A stretch of DNA of 32,859 nucleotides from UBA1181 sp963631545 (GCA_963631545.1 CAVGRN010000021.1:1-32859), one strand, 5' to 3'; shown: positions 16,433-24,291, numbered from the stretch's first letter. The notes: generated from the letters alone by a model not told the origin. Program-made: numbers and translations.

Positions 16433-17701
16433 TCATCGTTCTTCCACGTTTCCGGAAGCGCGCTGAAGGATGGAGAGTCCGAAGTAGTTGACCGACGCCA
16501 GCACGTGTTCCATGACCTTGCAAGTGGCTTTTTCGTACGCCACCCATTCTGTTTCTTTGGTGAAGAAATAGATTTCTAACGGCAAACCGTTTTCTGTGGG
16601 TTGGAGTTGGCGGACGAAGTGGAAGAAATGTTTGTATTTGTCGTCGCTCTCGCGGATTTGGCTCTGCGTGGCGATAAAGTCTTCCAAGTAGGCGGAGAAG
16701 AGCGTCAGGTTGGTGATGCTGCTTGCGGATAGCAGTCCGGGGAAGTCTTCATCGGCTTTCTTTTTTGCCTCGGTTTCTTCCTCTTGGCTGACTTTGTTCT
16801 CGGATATGAGTTTCTTTAAGCATGGTATTGATTTGTAACGTTCCAAGTCGGCGGCGGTGCAGAAGCGTATGCTGTGTATGTCGATGTTGATGGAGCGTTT
16901 GATGCGTCGTCCCTCCGACTCTACCATGGACGACCAGTTCTGAAATGAGTCGTTCAGAAGTGCGGAAGGCGGAAGCGTGGAGATGGTGCCGTCCCAGTTG
17001 CGTATTTTGACCGTGTTGAGCGTTATTTCGGTTACTCTTCCGTCGGCGTTGTATTTGGGGACGGAGATCCAATCGTTGATTTTCAACATTTTGTTACCCA
17101 TCAGTTGCATACTCGAGACGAGTCCCACCAACGAGTCTTTGAAGACGATGGAGAGGATGGCCGCCGACGCACCGACACCGGTGAGCAGTGCGTATGGTGA
17201 TTTATTCAGCAGGATTCCGAACCCGATGATCAGTGCTAAAATGATGATCAGATAGTGGCATATTTGGAAAAATATGTTGATGGGGTAGTTTTGATCCATC
17301 CGTTTCTTGGCGATTCCTTGCACGAAGTCGAGGAGGGCGAAAAGGAACATGACGATCATCACCAAGGTGTAGATGGAGCAGAGTCGCTCTGTCCATATTT
17401 TCAAAACAGACTCTGCATCGAAGGCGATAGGCAGAAGAATGTTGATGAGCATCGGGGGCAGGATGGCGGCGAATGAGGAGAGGAGTTTGCGGTGCCGCTC
17501 CGTGTCTTCGTCTGCCCGCGCTTTGATTTTGGAGTGGATGTGGAGGAATAGCACTGCGGCCTTACGGCAGATGTAGTCGCACAGGTATGCGGCGAGGGCG
17601 ATGATGAGGATGGAGATCAGCGTGTCGAGAAACCCGCTGTCGCCGCGCAGAATGCCGAGTCCCATCAGCCAGCCTTTGATTGTCGTTATCAGTCCCTTCA
17701 T
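16433..17701 (-). CDS. MscS-family mechanosensitive channel, YbdG-like
   Basis: This is a 422-residue protein. Four or five membrane segments occupy about residues 25-200. The last one, with the pore-helix pattern TGVGASAAILSIVFKDSLVGLVSS (174-197), leads into the MscS beta domain with ISVPKYNADGRVTEI (212-226) and VKIRNWDGTISTLPPSAL (231-248). Size and the number of added membrane segments resemble E. coli YbdG (415 residues) rather than the 286-residue MscS. By family it would be a small-conductance channel opened by membrane tension. It starts 7 bases after the amidohydrolase stop, so the two are cotranscribed. Whether that pairing is functional is unknown. Confidence 0.88.
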   Translation of the reverse strand: MKGLITTIKGWLMGLGILRGDSGFLDTLISILIIALAAYLCDYICRKAAVLFLHIHSKIKARADEDTERHRKLLSSFAAILPPMLINILLPIAFDAESVLKIWTERLCSIYTLVMIVMFLFALLDFVQGIAKKRMDQNYPINIFFQICHYLIIILALIIGFGILLNKSPYALLTGVGASAAILSIVFKDSLVGLVSSMQLMGNKMLKINDWISVPKYNADGRVTEITLNTVKIRNWDGTISTLPPSALLNDSFQNWSSMVESEGRRIKRSINIDIHSIRFCTAADLERYKSIPCLKKLISENKVSQEEETEAKKKADEDFPGLLSASSITNLTLFSAYLEDFIATQSQIRESDDKYKHFFHFVRQLQPTENGLPLEIYFFTKETEWVAYEKATCKVMEHVLASVNYFGLSILQRASGNVEER

Positions 17702-17708
17702 TCTTTTC

Positions 17709-18950
17709 CTATTTTATCCATTTCTTGCAACACTCTTGCGCCTCGGCGATGATGTCTGCCTCGTGTTCCACTTTTCGGTGGCGCATAATGATTTTCCCGT
17801 TGCAGATCATCGTGTCGATGGTTTCTGCGTTGGCGGCGTAGATCCAGTTGGAGTTGAAGTTGAAGCAAGGCACGAACCGTTCGTGGTGCAGGTTGATGAG
17901 CAGCGCGTCCGCGAGTTTGCCGACGGCTATCTCGCCGGCGTTGATGCCGAAGAATTTTGCGCCGTCGGTGGTGCACCACCGCACAAGCATATCCACTGGC
18001 AGCACTTCGGGTCCGTAGTTGCATTTTGCCATCATCGCTGCAAACTTCGCCTCTTCTTGCATATCGAGGTTGTTGTTAGACGAGCAGCCGTCTGTGCCGA
18101 TCAGCACCTTGCAACCAGCGTCTATCATTGGTTTTGTGCGGAAGTAGCCGGACGAGAGTTTCATGTTCGATACGGGGTTGTGGGCAATCACTACGCCACG
18201 TTCCTTTAATATATTGATTTCTTCGTCGTCCACGTGTACCACGTGTGCGGCGATGCAGTTCGGACCTAAGATTCCCATTTTGTCCAACCAGCGCACTGGG
18301 GTCAGTCCGTGTTCTGCCACGCAGTCTTGTACCTCTTTCTCGGTTTCCGAGAGGTGGAAGTGCAGCATTGTGTTGTGTTTTTCTGCCATTTCAGCGCAGC
18401 GGAGCCATAGTTTCTCGCCCACGGTGTAGGGTGCGTGCGGTGCGACGGTTACTTGCACCAACTCCGAGGTGCCGTTGAGGCGTTCCAAGAGGTCGAAACG
18501 CTGCTCGATGGATTCTTCTCCGAACATATCCATGAAGGGGATGCCCAACGCCGCGCGGATGCCCATCTCCTCCGTCGCGCGGAAGGTCATATCGGCATCG
18601 CCGTACATATCGTTATAGAAAACCGTTCCGCTCTTGATCATTTCTAAGATGGCGAGTTTGCTGCCAATGTAAATGTCCTCTTTGGTCATTTTCGCCTCGA
18701 ACGGCCAGATGTAGTCGTTGAGCCAGGGGAAGAGCGCCATATCGTCGGCATAACCGCGCAGCAACGTCATTGCGGCGTGTGTGTGTGCGTTGTAGAACGG
18801 CGGCACGATGGCATAGCCATTCGCCTCGATTACCTCATCCTTAGCGGTGGGGAATATCTTTTCGCCAATTTCGCTGAACTTGTTGCCAGTGATTCTGATG
18901 TTGGTGCGTGTGCCGTTGAGCAGCACATTCCTAATGAACAGTGTTTTCAT
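17709..18950 (-). CDS. Amidohydrolase, SAH/MTA deaminase-like
   Basis: This is a 413-residue metal-dependent amidohydrolase of the TrzN/ATZ/MtaD group. Metal ligands visible are H56 and H58 in NAHTHAAM, H199 in HFHLSE, H236 in AAHVVHV and D287 in GTDGCSSNN; H172 in APHAPYT and the HLSETE glutamate fit the substrate pocket. Those motifs match 5-methylthioadenosine / S-adenosylhomocysteine deaminases, which release ammonia from the adenine ring and help recycle methyl-cycle by-products. Related members deaminate guanine or chlorinated triazines, so the substrate is a family-level inference. It has a well-formed promoter overlapped by a palindrome (19003-19020) and drives the MscS-type gene downstream. 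Confidence 0.88.
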   Translation of the reverse strand: MKTLFIRNVLLNGTRTNIRITGNKFSEIGEKIFPTAKDEVIEANGYAIVPPFYNAHTHAAMTLLRGYADDMALFPWLNDYIWPFEAKMTKEDIYIGSKLAILEMIKSGTVFYNDMYGDADMTFRATEEMGIRAALGIPFMDMFGEESIEQRFDLLERLNGTSELVQVTVAPHAPYTVGEKLWLRCAEMAEKHNTMLHFHLSETEKEVQDCVAEHGLTPVRWLDKMGILGPNCIAAHVVHVDDEEINILKERGVVIAHNPVSNMKLSSGYFRTKPMIDAGCKVLIGTDGCSSNNNLDMQEEAKFAAMMAKCNYGPEVLPVDMLVRWCTTDGAKFFGINAGEIAVGKLADALLINLHHERFVPCFNFNSNWIYAANAETIDTMICNGKIIMRHRKVEHEADIIAEAQECCKKWIK

Positions 18951-18980
18951 CGTCAGTCAATGTTTACGAATAAACCGCCG

Positions 18981-19012
18981 CAAAAGTATAACGAATGACT
19001 TATCTTGGCAAA
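18981..19012 (-). promoter_or_regulatory. Promoter of the amidohydrolase-MscS operon
   Basis: On the minus strand TTTG (19009-19012) and TACTTTTG (18981-18988) are separated by 20 bases. Both boxes match the consensus exactly. The predicted start of transcription is near 18974, leaving a leader of about 24 bases. Confidence 0.75.
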
Positions 19013-19020
19013 TGCCAAGA
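19003..19020. promoter_or_regulatory. Operator-like palindrome over the -33 box
   Basis: TCTTGGCA, two bases, TGCCAAGA forms a perfect 8+2+8 palindrome that covers the -33 TTTG of the amidohydrolase promoter. A two-base centre cannot form a good RNA hairpin, which favours a dimeric repressor or activator site. No regulator gene is adjacent. Confidence 0.5.
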
Positions 19021-19032
19021 CATTAAATAACA

Positions 19033-19064
19033 CAAAAAAGGCAGTCGCTGGGGAGCGACCGCCT
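19033..19064 (-). terminator. Terminator after korB
   Basis: Arms at 19039-19049 and 19054-19064 pair (AGGC, one mismatch, GTCGCT; loop GGGG). On the minus strand six T residues follow. It ends the korAB transcript before the amidohydrolase promoter. Confidence 0.85.
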
Positions 19065-19090
19065 CAAAAAAAACACGCAGGGGAAAGTGA

Positions 19091-20095
19091 TTACTTCACC
19101 TCCCAAGTATCGTTGGTCATAAGCAGTTCCTCGAAGTTGTGGTACTTCTTTTTGCTTTTGACATCTTCAATTTGTGCGACTACGGCATCGTCGTAGGTTG
19201 GCGCATCTACATCGCGGATAACGCCCAAGGCGATAGGAAAATCCGGACCTTCCATCAACGCCAATTTCAGTTGGAGGGTATTGTCCTCGCAGTGTGCGTC
19301 GTGTACTAACAGGTCTTTTTCGGTGATTCCGTTCTCGCCGATCTTCACTACTTTAATTCCAAAACCGTCTTGCATCAAGCCGAACTCGTTGTTTTCGCCG
19401 AAGATCATTGGCTTTCCGTGTTCCAAATAGATGGCGTTCTTCTTGCGACCCTCAGCCGAGTATACGCTTTCGTGCGTTCCGTCGTTGAAGATGACGCAGT
19501 TTTGGAGAATTTCGCAAACCGCTGCTCCCTTATGCTGCTGCGCTGCTTTCAGGATCTCGACGGTGTGTGCTTGGTCGGTTGCCACTGCACGGGCGAAGAA
19601 GTGTCCCCTTGCGCCGAAGCAGAGTTCTGCGGGGCGGAATGGGTCTTCCACTGTTCCGTAAGGAGATGACTTGCTGACAAATCCGCGGGGGGAAGTAGGG
19701 GAGTATTGACCCTTTGTCAAACCGTAGATGCGGTTGTTCAAAAGAATCATATTGAGGTTGATGTTGCGTCGGTTGGCGTGGATGAAGTGGTTGCCACCGA
19801 TGGCAAGTCCGTCGCCGTCGCCCGAGATCTGCCAAACGGTGAGGTCTGGGTTTGCCACTTTTGCACCTGTTGCGATGGCAGCGGCGCGTCCGTGGATGGT
19901 GTTCATACCATACGTTGCCATATAGTGAGGCAAACGGCTGGAGCAGCCGATACCGGAGATTACTGCGACATTGTGTGGGGCAATGCCGATTTCAGCCATT
20001 GCCTTGTGGAGCGACGCCAAGAAGAAGTGGTCGCCACAACCAGGACACCACCGTGGCTGTCCTTTCTTGAAATCTTTTGCTGTATATTCGTTCAT
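19091..20095 (-). CDS. korB: 2-oxoacid:ferredoxin oxidoreductase, beta subunit
   Basis: This 334-residue subunit binds thiamine diphosphate and an iron-sulfur cluster. Cys17 and Cys20 (RWCPGCGDH), Cys51 (GIGCSS) and Cys200 (LQNC) fit the four ligands of the [4Fe-4S] cluster in this family. The TPP/Mg motif is GDGD (92-95) with NNRIYGLTKGQ (120-130). With the alpha/gamma subunit it converts a 2-oxoacid, probably 2-oxoglutarate, and CoA to the acyl-CoA, CO2 and reduced ferredoxin, feeding the anaerobic branch of the citrate cycle. The substrate (2-oxoglutarate versus pyruvate or branched-chain acids) is inferred. It follows korA by 15 bases in one operon. Confidence 0.93.
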   Translation of the reverse strand: MNEYTAKDFKKGQPRWCPGCGDHFFLASLHKAMAEIGIAPHNVAVISGIGCSSRLPHYMATYGMNTIHGRAAAIATGAKVANPDLTVWQISGDGDGLAIGGNHFIHANRRNINLNMILLNNRIYGLTKGQYSPTSPRGFVSKSSPYGTVEDPFRPAELCFGARGHFFARAVATDQAHTVEILKAAQQHKGAAVCEILQNCVIFNDGTHESVYSAEGRKKNAIYLEHGKPMIFGENNEFGLMQDGFGIKVVKIGENGITEKDLLVHDAHCEDNTLQLKLALMEGPDFPIALGVIRDVDAPTYDDAVVAQIEDVKSKKKYHNFEELLMTNDTWEVK

Positions 20096-20110
20096 TTTCT
20101 TGTCTCCTTT

Positions 20111-21949
20111 TTACTTGTTATAGATGGTGTTGAACGCCTCCACGAGGTCTGACACAGCGAAAGGCTGGCCCTTCACCTCGTTGAACTGGTAAGGAACGAA
20201 TCCGTCCACCTTCATACGCAACCATCCGGCGAACTGACCCATATTCTGCTCTGCCACAACCACTTTCTTGTATTTCTTTAATACTTCGGCGGTGTTCTTT
20301 GGCAATGGGTTGATGAACTTGAAGTGTGCGAGGGCGACTTTCTTGCCTGCGGCGCGCATCTCGTCCATTGCGGCGTGGAGGTGTCCGTAAGTTCCGCCGA
20401 AGCCCACGATGAGTAACTCGGCATCGTTCACATCGCCATCCACCTTGACATCTGGCACTTCGATCTTGTCGATCTTCTCCTGGCGGAGGTGCGTCATCAG
20501 GTTGTGGTTCTCTGGGTCGGTCGAAATCGCACCGGTCTTGTTGTCTTTCTCCAACCCTCCGAGAATGTGGCAGAAGCCCTCTGTACCCGGAACAGCCCAG
20601 TAGCGTGAGCCTTGCTCGTTGCGCTGATATGGTGTCCAGGTACCCTTCATCTCTGGTTTAACGTATGGAGGGTTGATGGCAGGGTATTCAGCCAATTTAG
20701 GAAGTTTCCAAGCGGCTGAGCCGTTGGCAACGAAGGCATCCGTCATCAGGACGACTGGAGTCATGTGCTCTAAGGCGATTTTGCAAGCCATATAAGCGGC
20801 GTCGAAGCAGTCTGTTGGCGACTGAGCGGCAATGACTGGCATTGGCGACTCTCCATTTCTGCCGAACAAGCATTGCAGAAGGTCTGTTTGCTCCGACTTG
20901 GTTGGGAGTCCCGTCGCAGGGCCGCCACGCTGAACATCCAACACCACGAGCGGCAACTCCATAATGACGGCGAGGTTCATCGCCTCAGACTTCAAGCAGA
21001 TGCCCGGACCCGAAGTGGAGGTGCAAGCCAACGCACCGGCGAACGATGCGCCGACAGCAGAGGCGCATCCGGCAATCTCATCTTCACACTGCACGGTGAT
21101 GACGCCGAGGCTCTTGTGTTTGGAGAGTTCGTGCAACACGTCGGTTGCTGGGGTGATAGGGTAGGAACCCAAATAGAGTTTCAGACCGGCTTTCTCCGCT
21201 GCTGCGATCATACCGTATGCAGTGGCTTTGTTGCCGTTGATATCCATATATTTGCCCTTCTTCGTTTCGTCTTTTGTTTCCACGCGGTAGGTGTGCGAAA
21301 CGGAAGAGTGGGTGTTGTGTCCGTAGTCGTAGCCGGCTTGGATGACCTTGATGTTTGATTCTGCCACGCCTGGCTTTTTGGCGAATTTCTCTTTCAGCAT
21401 ATTGAAAGCGATTTCGATGTCGCGGTTGAACAACCAGCAAACCAAGCCGAGGGCGAACATATTACGGCATTTGAGGATAGCCTTAGCCTCCATACCCGAG
21501 TCTGCCAAGCAATCTTTCACCATTTGGGTGATAGGAGCGGCGATGACGTCGTTCTTGATGCCCATTTCGGCGATTGCGTCGAGCGTCTCGAAGTTGGCTT
21601 TCTTGAGGTCTGCCTCTTTGAAAGAGTCGGTATCAATGATGATACACGAGGTGGGCTTGCAGAATCTGTATTGAGTCTTTAGTGCGGCGGGGTTCATAGC
21701 CACCAGCACATCGCATTTATCACCTGGGGTGAACACCTTCCCGGCACCGATATGCACTTGGAAACCGGACACGCCCGTCAGCGAACCCTGTGGGGCGCGG
21801 ATGTCCGCAGGATAATCAGGGAAAGTACAGATGTCGTTGCCAACCGTGGCGGAGATGGTGGAGAATATGTTTCCCGCCAACTGCATTCCGTCGCCGGAAT
21901 CGCCGGAAAACCTTACCACCACATGGTCTAAATCTTCAACTTTTGCCAT
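20111..21949 (-). CDS. korA: 2-oxoacid:ferredoxin oxidoreductase, fused gamma-alpha subunit
   Basis: This is a 612-residue subunit. The gamma domain (about 1-190) opens with VRFSGDSGDGMQLAGN and contains NPAALKTQYRF. The alpha (pyrimidine-binding) domain begins near 215 with GNKATAYGMIAAAEKAGL and has YPITPATDVLHELSKH and GASFAGALACTSTSGPG. A C-terminal transketolase-like domain II holds ELLIVGFGGTYGHL and VVVAEQNMGQFAGWLR. Gamma-alpha fusion is the usual layout for KorA. The frame is open upstream to 22000, but a perfect -7 box at 21989-21996 puts the transcript start near 21982, so I use the ATG at 21949 (MAKVEDLDHV). It is the first gene of the korA-korB operon. Confidence 0.94.
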   Translation of the reverse strand: MAKVEDLDHVVVRFSGDSGDGMQLAGNIFSTISATVGNDICTFPDYPADIRAPQGSLTGVSGFQVHIGAGKVFTPGDKCDVLVAMNPAALKTQYRFCKPTSCIIIDTDSFKEADLKKANFETLDAIAEMGIKNDVIAAPITQMVKDCLADSGMEAKAILKCRNMFALGLVCWLFNRDIEIAFNMLKEKFAKKPGVAESNIKVIQAGYDYGHNTHSSVSHTYRVETKDETKKGKYMDINGNKATAYGMIAAAEKAGLKLYLGSYPITPATDVLHELSKHKSLGVITVQCEDEIAGCASAVGASFAGALACTSTSGPGICLKSEAMNLAVIMELPLVVLDVQRGGPATGLPTKSEQTDLLQCLFGRNGESPMPVIAAQSPTDCFDAAYMACKIALEHMTPVVLMTDAFVANGSAAWKLPKLAEYPAINPPYVKPEMKGTWTPYQRNEQGSRYWAVPGTEGFCHILGGLEKDNKTGAISTDPENHNLMTHLRQEKIDKIEVPDVKVDGDVNDAELLIVGFGGTYGHLHAAMDEMRAAGKKVALAHFKFINPLPKNTAEVLKKYKKVVVAEQNMGQFAGWLRMKVDGFVPYQFNEVKGQPFAVSDLVEAFNTIYNK

Positions 21950-21988
21950 AACTAATAACAGCTCTTTAGTTTTAAAATATCTCAGTCG

Positions 21989-21996
21989 CAAATGTA
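21989..21996 (-). promoter_or_regulatory. Promoter (-7 box) of korAB
   Basis: The minus strand reads TACATTTG, a perfect TAnnTTTG match about 40 bases before the korA ATG. No convincing -33 TTTG is visible. Confidence 0.6.
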
Positions 21997-22330
21997 ACAC
22001 TTTGTAGCGATATTCGGAACTGAGATGTATTTTTTTTCAAAGAAACGTGCGTCGGGCAACGCATATTCATATTCAACTGGATATTTATGCAACACTTTTA
22101 TCATTCTTGTTCCTATCTGAATATTGTTTATCGGACATACCTATAGTAAAAATGGAGATGTTATGTACAACCATCTCCATTAACATCTCTCATTTCTACC
22201 GAAACAATGCGTTTCTTATTCAGATAAATATTTTTTTAAATTAAACAGACTCCCTATTTTACATCTATTTAATCACATTGCATTCTCCGATGAGGAAACC
22301 GAAGCCTCCTCGTACATCTAAAAAAAAATG
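21997..22330. other. Intergenic region between korA and tRNA-Ile
   Basis: This is an AT-rich, gene-free stretch. Apart from the tRNA terminator (22148-22181) I see only a weak imperfect repeat, GAGGA / TCCTC near 22296-22315. No open frame with a recognisable product is present. Confidence 0.5.
22148..22181 (-). terminator. Terminator downstream of tRNA-Ile
   Basis: A perfect 10-base stem joins AATGGAGATG (22151-22160) and CATCTCCATT (22172-22181), with an 11-base loop. On the minus strand a T5 run follows. The only upstream minus-strand gene is the tRNA, so this should end its precursor about 150 bases past the mature end. Confidence 0.7.
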
Positions 22331-22405
22331 TGGGCCCAACAGGGCTTGAACCTGTGACCCCCTGATTATGAGTCAGGTGCTACTAACCAACTGAGCTATG
22401 GGCCC
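22331..22405 (-). tRNA. tRNA-Ile2 (anticodon CAT, lysidine type)
   Basis: The minus strand folds into a cloverleaf. The acceptor stem is GGGCCCA / TGGGCCC with discriminator A. The anticodon arm is CCTGA-CTCATAA-TCAGG with anticodon CAT, and the T arm is ACAGG-TTCAAGC-CCTGT. The GGGCCC acceptor and the loop match the minor isoleucine tRNA whose C34 is changed to lysidine by TilS so that it reads AUA. Elongator Met is the alternative; initiator Met is excluded by the paired first base. The 3' CCA is not encoded (CAT follows). The D arm is odd: GCTC must pair with TAGC (one mismatch) or with GTAGC (a bulged U). Confidence 0.9.
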
Positions 22406-22455
22406 CCTTTCTGCTTTTGGTATCAAAAAATTGTCTACCTTCGCGAAAGCGGTTG

Positions 22456-22485
22456 CAAAGGTAGAAAAATCTGACGACCTACAAA
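22456..22485 (-). promoter_or_regulatory. Promoter of tRNA-Ile2
   Basis: On the minus strand TTTG (22482-22485) and TACCTTTG (22456-22463) are 18 bases apart; both boxes are perfect. The transcript would begin near 22449, about 45 bases before the mature tRNA. Confidence 0.72.
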
Positions 22486-22512
22486 ATTTTTCTAACGCTT
22501 TCAGGTGAAAAA

Positions 22513-23469
22513 GTGGAATTTATACGGAATATATGTGATTTGCCGGCGGATGAACTGGCACTGACGATTGGTTTTTTCGATGGTGTGCACGCTGGCCACC
22601 GCTATTTGGTAGACTACCTCTGCCAAGTGGCGCGGAGGGAGGCGTTGCGCCCCGCCATACTGACTTTCTGGCCTCACCCCAGAATGGTGCTGCACGAGAC
22701 GTATCAGCCTAAACTGCTCAACACCATCGACGAGAAATGCACGTTGTTTGGGTCTTTGCCGATTGATTTTTGTGTGATGATCCCCTTCACGATAGAACTG
22801 TCGCAATACTCCGCGTCGGATTTTATGCGGAGGGTGCTGAAGGAGCAACTGCACGTGCGGCACCTCATCATCGGGTACGACCATCGTTTCGGGCATAACC
22901 GCGAGGAGGGTTTTGAGGATTACAAGGAGTATGGGGGGCAGATGGGTATGACCGTCGACCAGGCCCCCGTTTACGGACCTGATGGGCAGCACGTTAGTTC
23001 GTCGAGCATCCGCCGCATGATTGATGGCGGCGAGCAGTTGTCTCTTGCCAACCATTGTTTGGGCTATGCCTATTCCATATCGGGAGAGGTGGTGCGAGGG
23101 CGGCGCATAGGGCGGACGATGGGTTTCCCCACGGCCAATGTCCGGCCGGAGTCTGCCAACAAGGTGATGCCCGCCATCGGCAGTTATGCCGTTAGAGTGG
23201 AGGTGGACGGAGTGTGGCACGATGGTATGGGTTGCGTCAGCACGCGCCCCACGTTCGAGGCGGACGGACAGCCTGCGATTGAGGTGCATCTCTTCGACTT
23301 CTGCGGCGACCTTTACGGGAAGACCGTCCGTGTGGAGTTTGTCGGGTTTATCCGTCATCAGGAGCGGTTCTCGTCTGCTGCACAGCTTGGGGCGGCTCTG
23401 TCTAACGATAAGGTCTGCGCTGCGCAAATATTGGCTTCGGGGGAAAATGGGTTTCCTCATCCGTTTTGA
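22513..23469 (+). CDS. ribF: Bifunctional riboflavin kinase / FAD synthetase RibF
   Basis: This 318-residue enzyme makes FMN from riboflavin and then FAD. The N-terminal FAD synthetase domain has IGFFDGVHAGHR with the nucleotidyltransferase HxGH (H26, H29), and VSSSSIRRMI in place of ISSTxIR. The C-terminal riboflavin kinase domain has GRTMGFPTANV with the PTAN motif, then GSYAV and VEFVGFIRHQERF. The start is the GTG at 22513, since no in-frame ATG precedes the conserved N-terminus. It is divergent from the tRNA. A weak plus-strand promoter (TACCTTCG at 22436-22443, with TTTTG near 22415) may serve it. It is the first plus-strand gene and borders the accessory patch. Confidence 0.94.
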   Translation: MEFIRNICDLPADELALTIGFFDGVHAGHRYLVDYLCQVARREALRPAILTFWPHPRMVLHETYQPKLLNTIDEKCTLFGSLPIDFCVMIPFTIELSQYSASDFMRRVLKEQLHVRHLIIGYDHRFGHNREEGFEDYKEYGGQMGMTVDQAPVYGPDGQHVSSSSIRRMIDGGEQLSLANHCLGYAYSISGEVVRGRRIGRTMGFPTANVRPESANKVMPAIGSYAVRVEVDGVWHDGMGCVSTRPTFEADGQPAIEVHLFDFCGDLYGKTVRVEFVGFIRHQERFSSAAQLGAALSNDKVCAAQILASGENGFPHPF

Positions 23470-23530
23470 CGGTTCCGCTTCATTTCTAAAAGAAAATTTC
23501 ACTTTTCTCACTTTTGATTGAGTTTTTCTC

Positions 23531-23640
23531 TATCTTAGCAGAAACAAAGCCCCGCACGGGGCGGGTGGCGCGCGGCTCGCCTTTTGAGTGGTTCAACTCC
23601 ACTGCCACCGCAATCGCAATTTTGTGAGAAACTAATCCCA
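23531..23640 (+). ncRNA. Candidate structured RNA with a tRNA T-arm-like fold
   Basis: A GC-rich block in AT-rich surroundings follows a near-consensus -7 box (TATCTTAG, 23531-23538). It can form GCCCC-GCAC-GGGGC (23549-23562). It can also form a closing stem of GCGGGTGGC (23561-23569, one bulged G) with GCCACCGC (23604-23611). That stem encloses a small hairpin (GCG / CGC, about 23570-23580) and AGTGG-TTCAACT-CCACT (23587-23603), which copies a tRNA T arm with a TTCRA-type loop. There is no anticodon arm and no CCA, so it is not a normal tRNA. It ends about 35 bases before the ASCH-like gene. It could be an independent small RNA, a leader element of that gene, or a mobile-element end. No family was identified. 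Confidence 0.4.
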
Positions 23641-23646
23641 TTTTTT

Positions 23647-24222
23647 ATGATTGACAAAGAAACTATCGAAGAGGTAGAGGATATTTGGGCAGGCGAGCTT
23701 AAAGAGCGAAAAGAATGGTGCGACAAGCATGGTGCTCCGATGCCGAAACCGATTGAGGTGTTGAACCTTATAATGCGAAAAGAACATGCGCTGCGCATTT
23801 TGCACGGCGAGAAAAATGTAGAAATCCGTTCTATGAGTCCGCACTATCACGACAGGTTGAGCGACAAAGATGTGGTTGATTTTTATCATCAACATAAAAA
23901 TGATGCAGAAATAGCTGTAGAATTTGTCCCTAATGGACTTCTGCAAGATACAAGACCAGTAAAAACCATCCATTTCCATAACTATTCAAATAGCTGGTAT
24001 ATGGATGTTGAGGTTTTGGGGTGGGTAATCCCTTTCGCAGCACGATATTCAAACCCAGATAAAGATGATTATACATTCAGTTATTCTTTTTTACAAGATG
24101 TGTATGATTTTCACGAGCTGGACGATTTCGTTTCTGATATAGAATCTAAAAGCAAAGATGATTATCGTCCAGCATTTTATGGTTTTGCCATTAAAAGAGT
24201 GATATCTACTAATTTGGAGTGA
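23647..24222 (+). CDS. ASCH-like (PUA-fold) domain protein
   Basis: This is a 191-residue cytoplasmic protein. The segment at about residues 38-64 (LNLIMRKEHALRILHGEKNV, then EIRSM) has the pattern of the ASCH domain: a hydrophobic strand, Lys, a helix ending ILxGxK, then VExR. A second strand pair (VEVLGWVIPFAARY) and an acidic C-terminal part with FYGFAIKRVI follow. ASCH domains have an RNA-binding fold, and some are nucleotide hydrolases; no activity can be assigned here. The ATG at 23647 is preferred over a TTG at 23584, which would translate the structured element. The gene is visibly AT-richer than ribF and sits in an accessory patch, which suggests acquisition. A strong terminator follows. 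Confidence 0.6.
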   Translation: MIDKETIEEVEDIWAGELKERKEWCDKHGAPMPKPIEVLNLIMRKEHALRILHGEKNVEIRSMSPHYHDRLSDKDVVDFYHQHKNDAEIAVEFVPNGLLQDTRPVKTIHFHNYSNSWYMDVEVLGWVIPFAARYSNPDKDDYTFSYSFLQDVYDFHELDDFVSDIESKSKDDYRPAFYGFAIKRVISTNLE

Positions 24223-24240
24223 TTTTTTATTCAAACCTGT

Positions 24241-24278
24241 AAAAAGACTGCATTAGTAAAAATGCGGTCTTTTTTTTG
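24241..24278 (+). terminator. Terminator after the ASCH-like gene
   Basis: Arms at 24242-24254 and 24261-24273 pair over 13 bases including one G-T pair, with a 6-base loop and a run of T residues. It is one of the strongest terminators in the window and separates the ASCH-like gene from the next one. Confidence 0.88.
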
Positions 24279-24291
24279 TTTATAAAAATAT

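Noticed and set aside
21950..22000. A longer korA N-terminus beginning at 22000
   Set aside because: The extra 17 residues do not resemble the family, and a perfect -7 promoter box lies inside the extension, so it would not be transcribed.
22501..23511. A 336-codon open frame antisense to ribF
   Set aside because: It is a shadow of the GC-rich ribF codons. It is Arg/His/Pro-rich with no family features, while ribF has all catalytic motifs.
23584..23646. A TTG start giving the ASCH-like protein 21 extra residues
   Set aside because: The extension translates the structured T-arm-like element. The ATG at 23647 is closer to the conserved domain.
23535..23798. A minus-strand frame across the structured element
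   Set aside because: It overlaps the ASCH-like gene and the hairpins. Frames like this often arise by chance over tRNA-like sequences.
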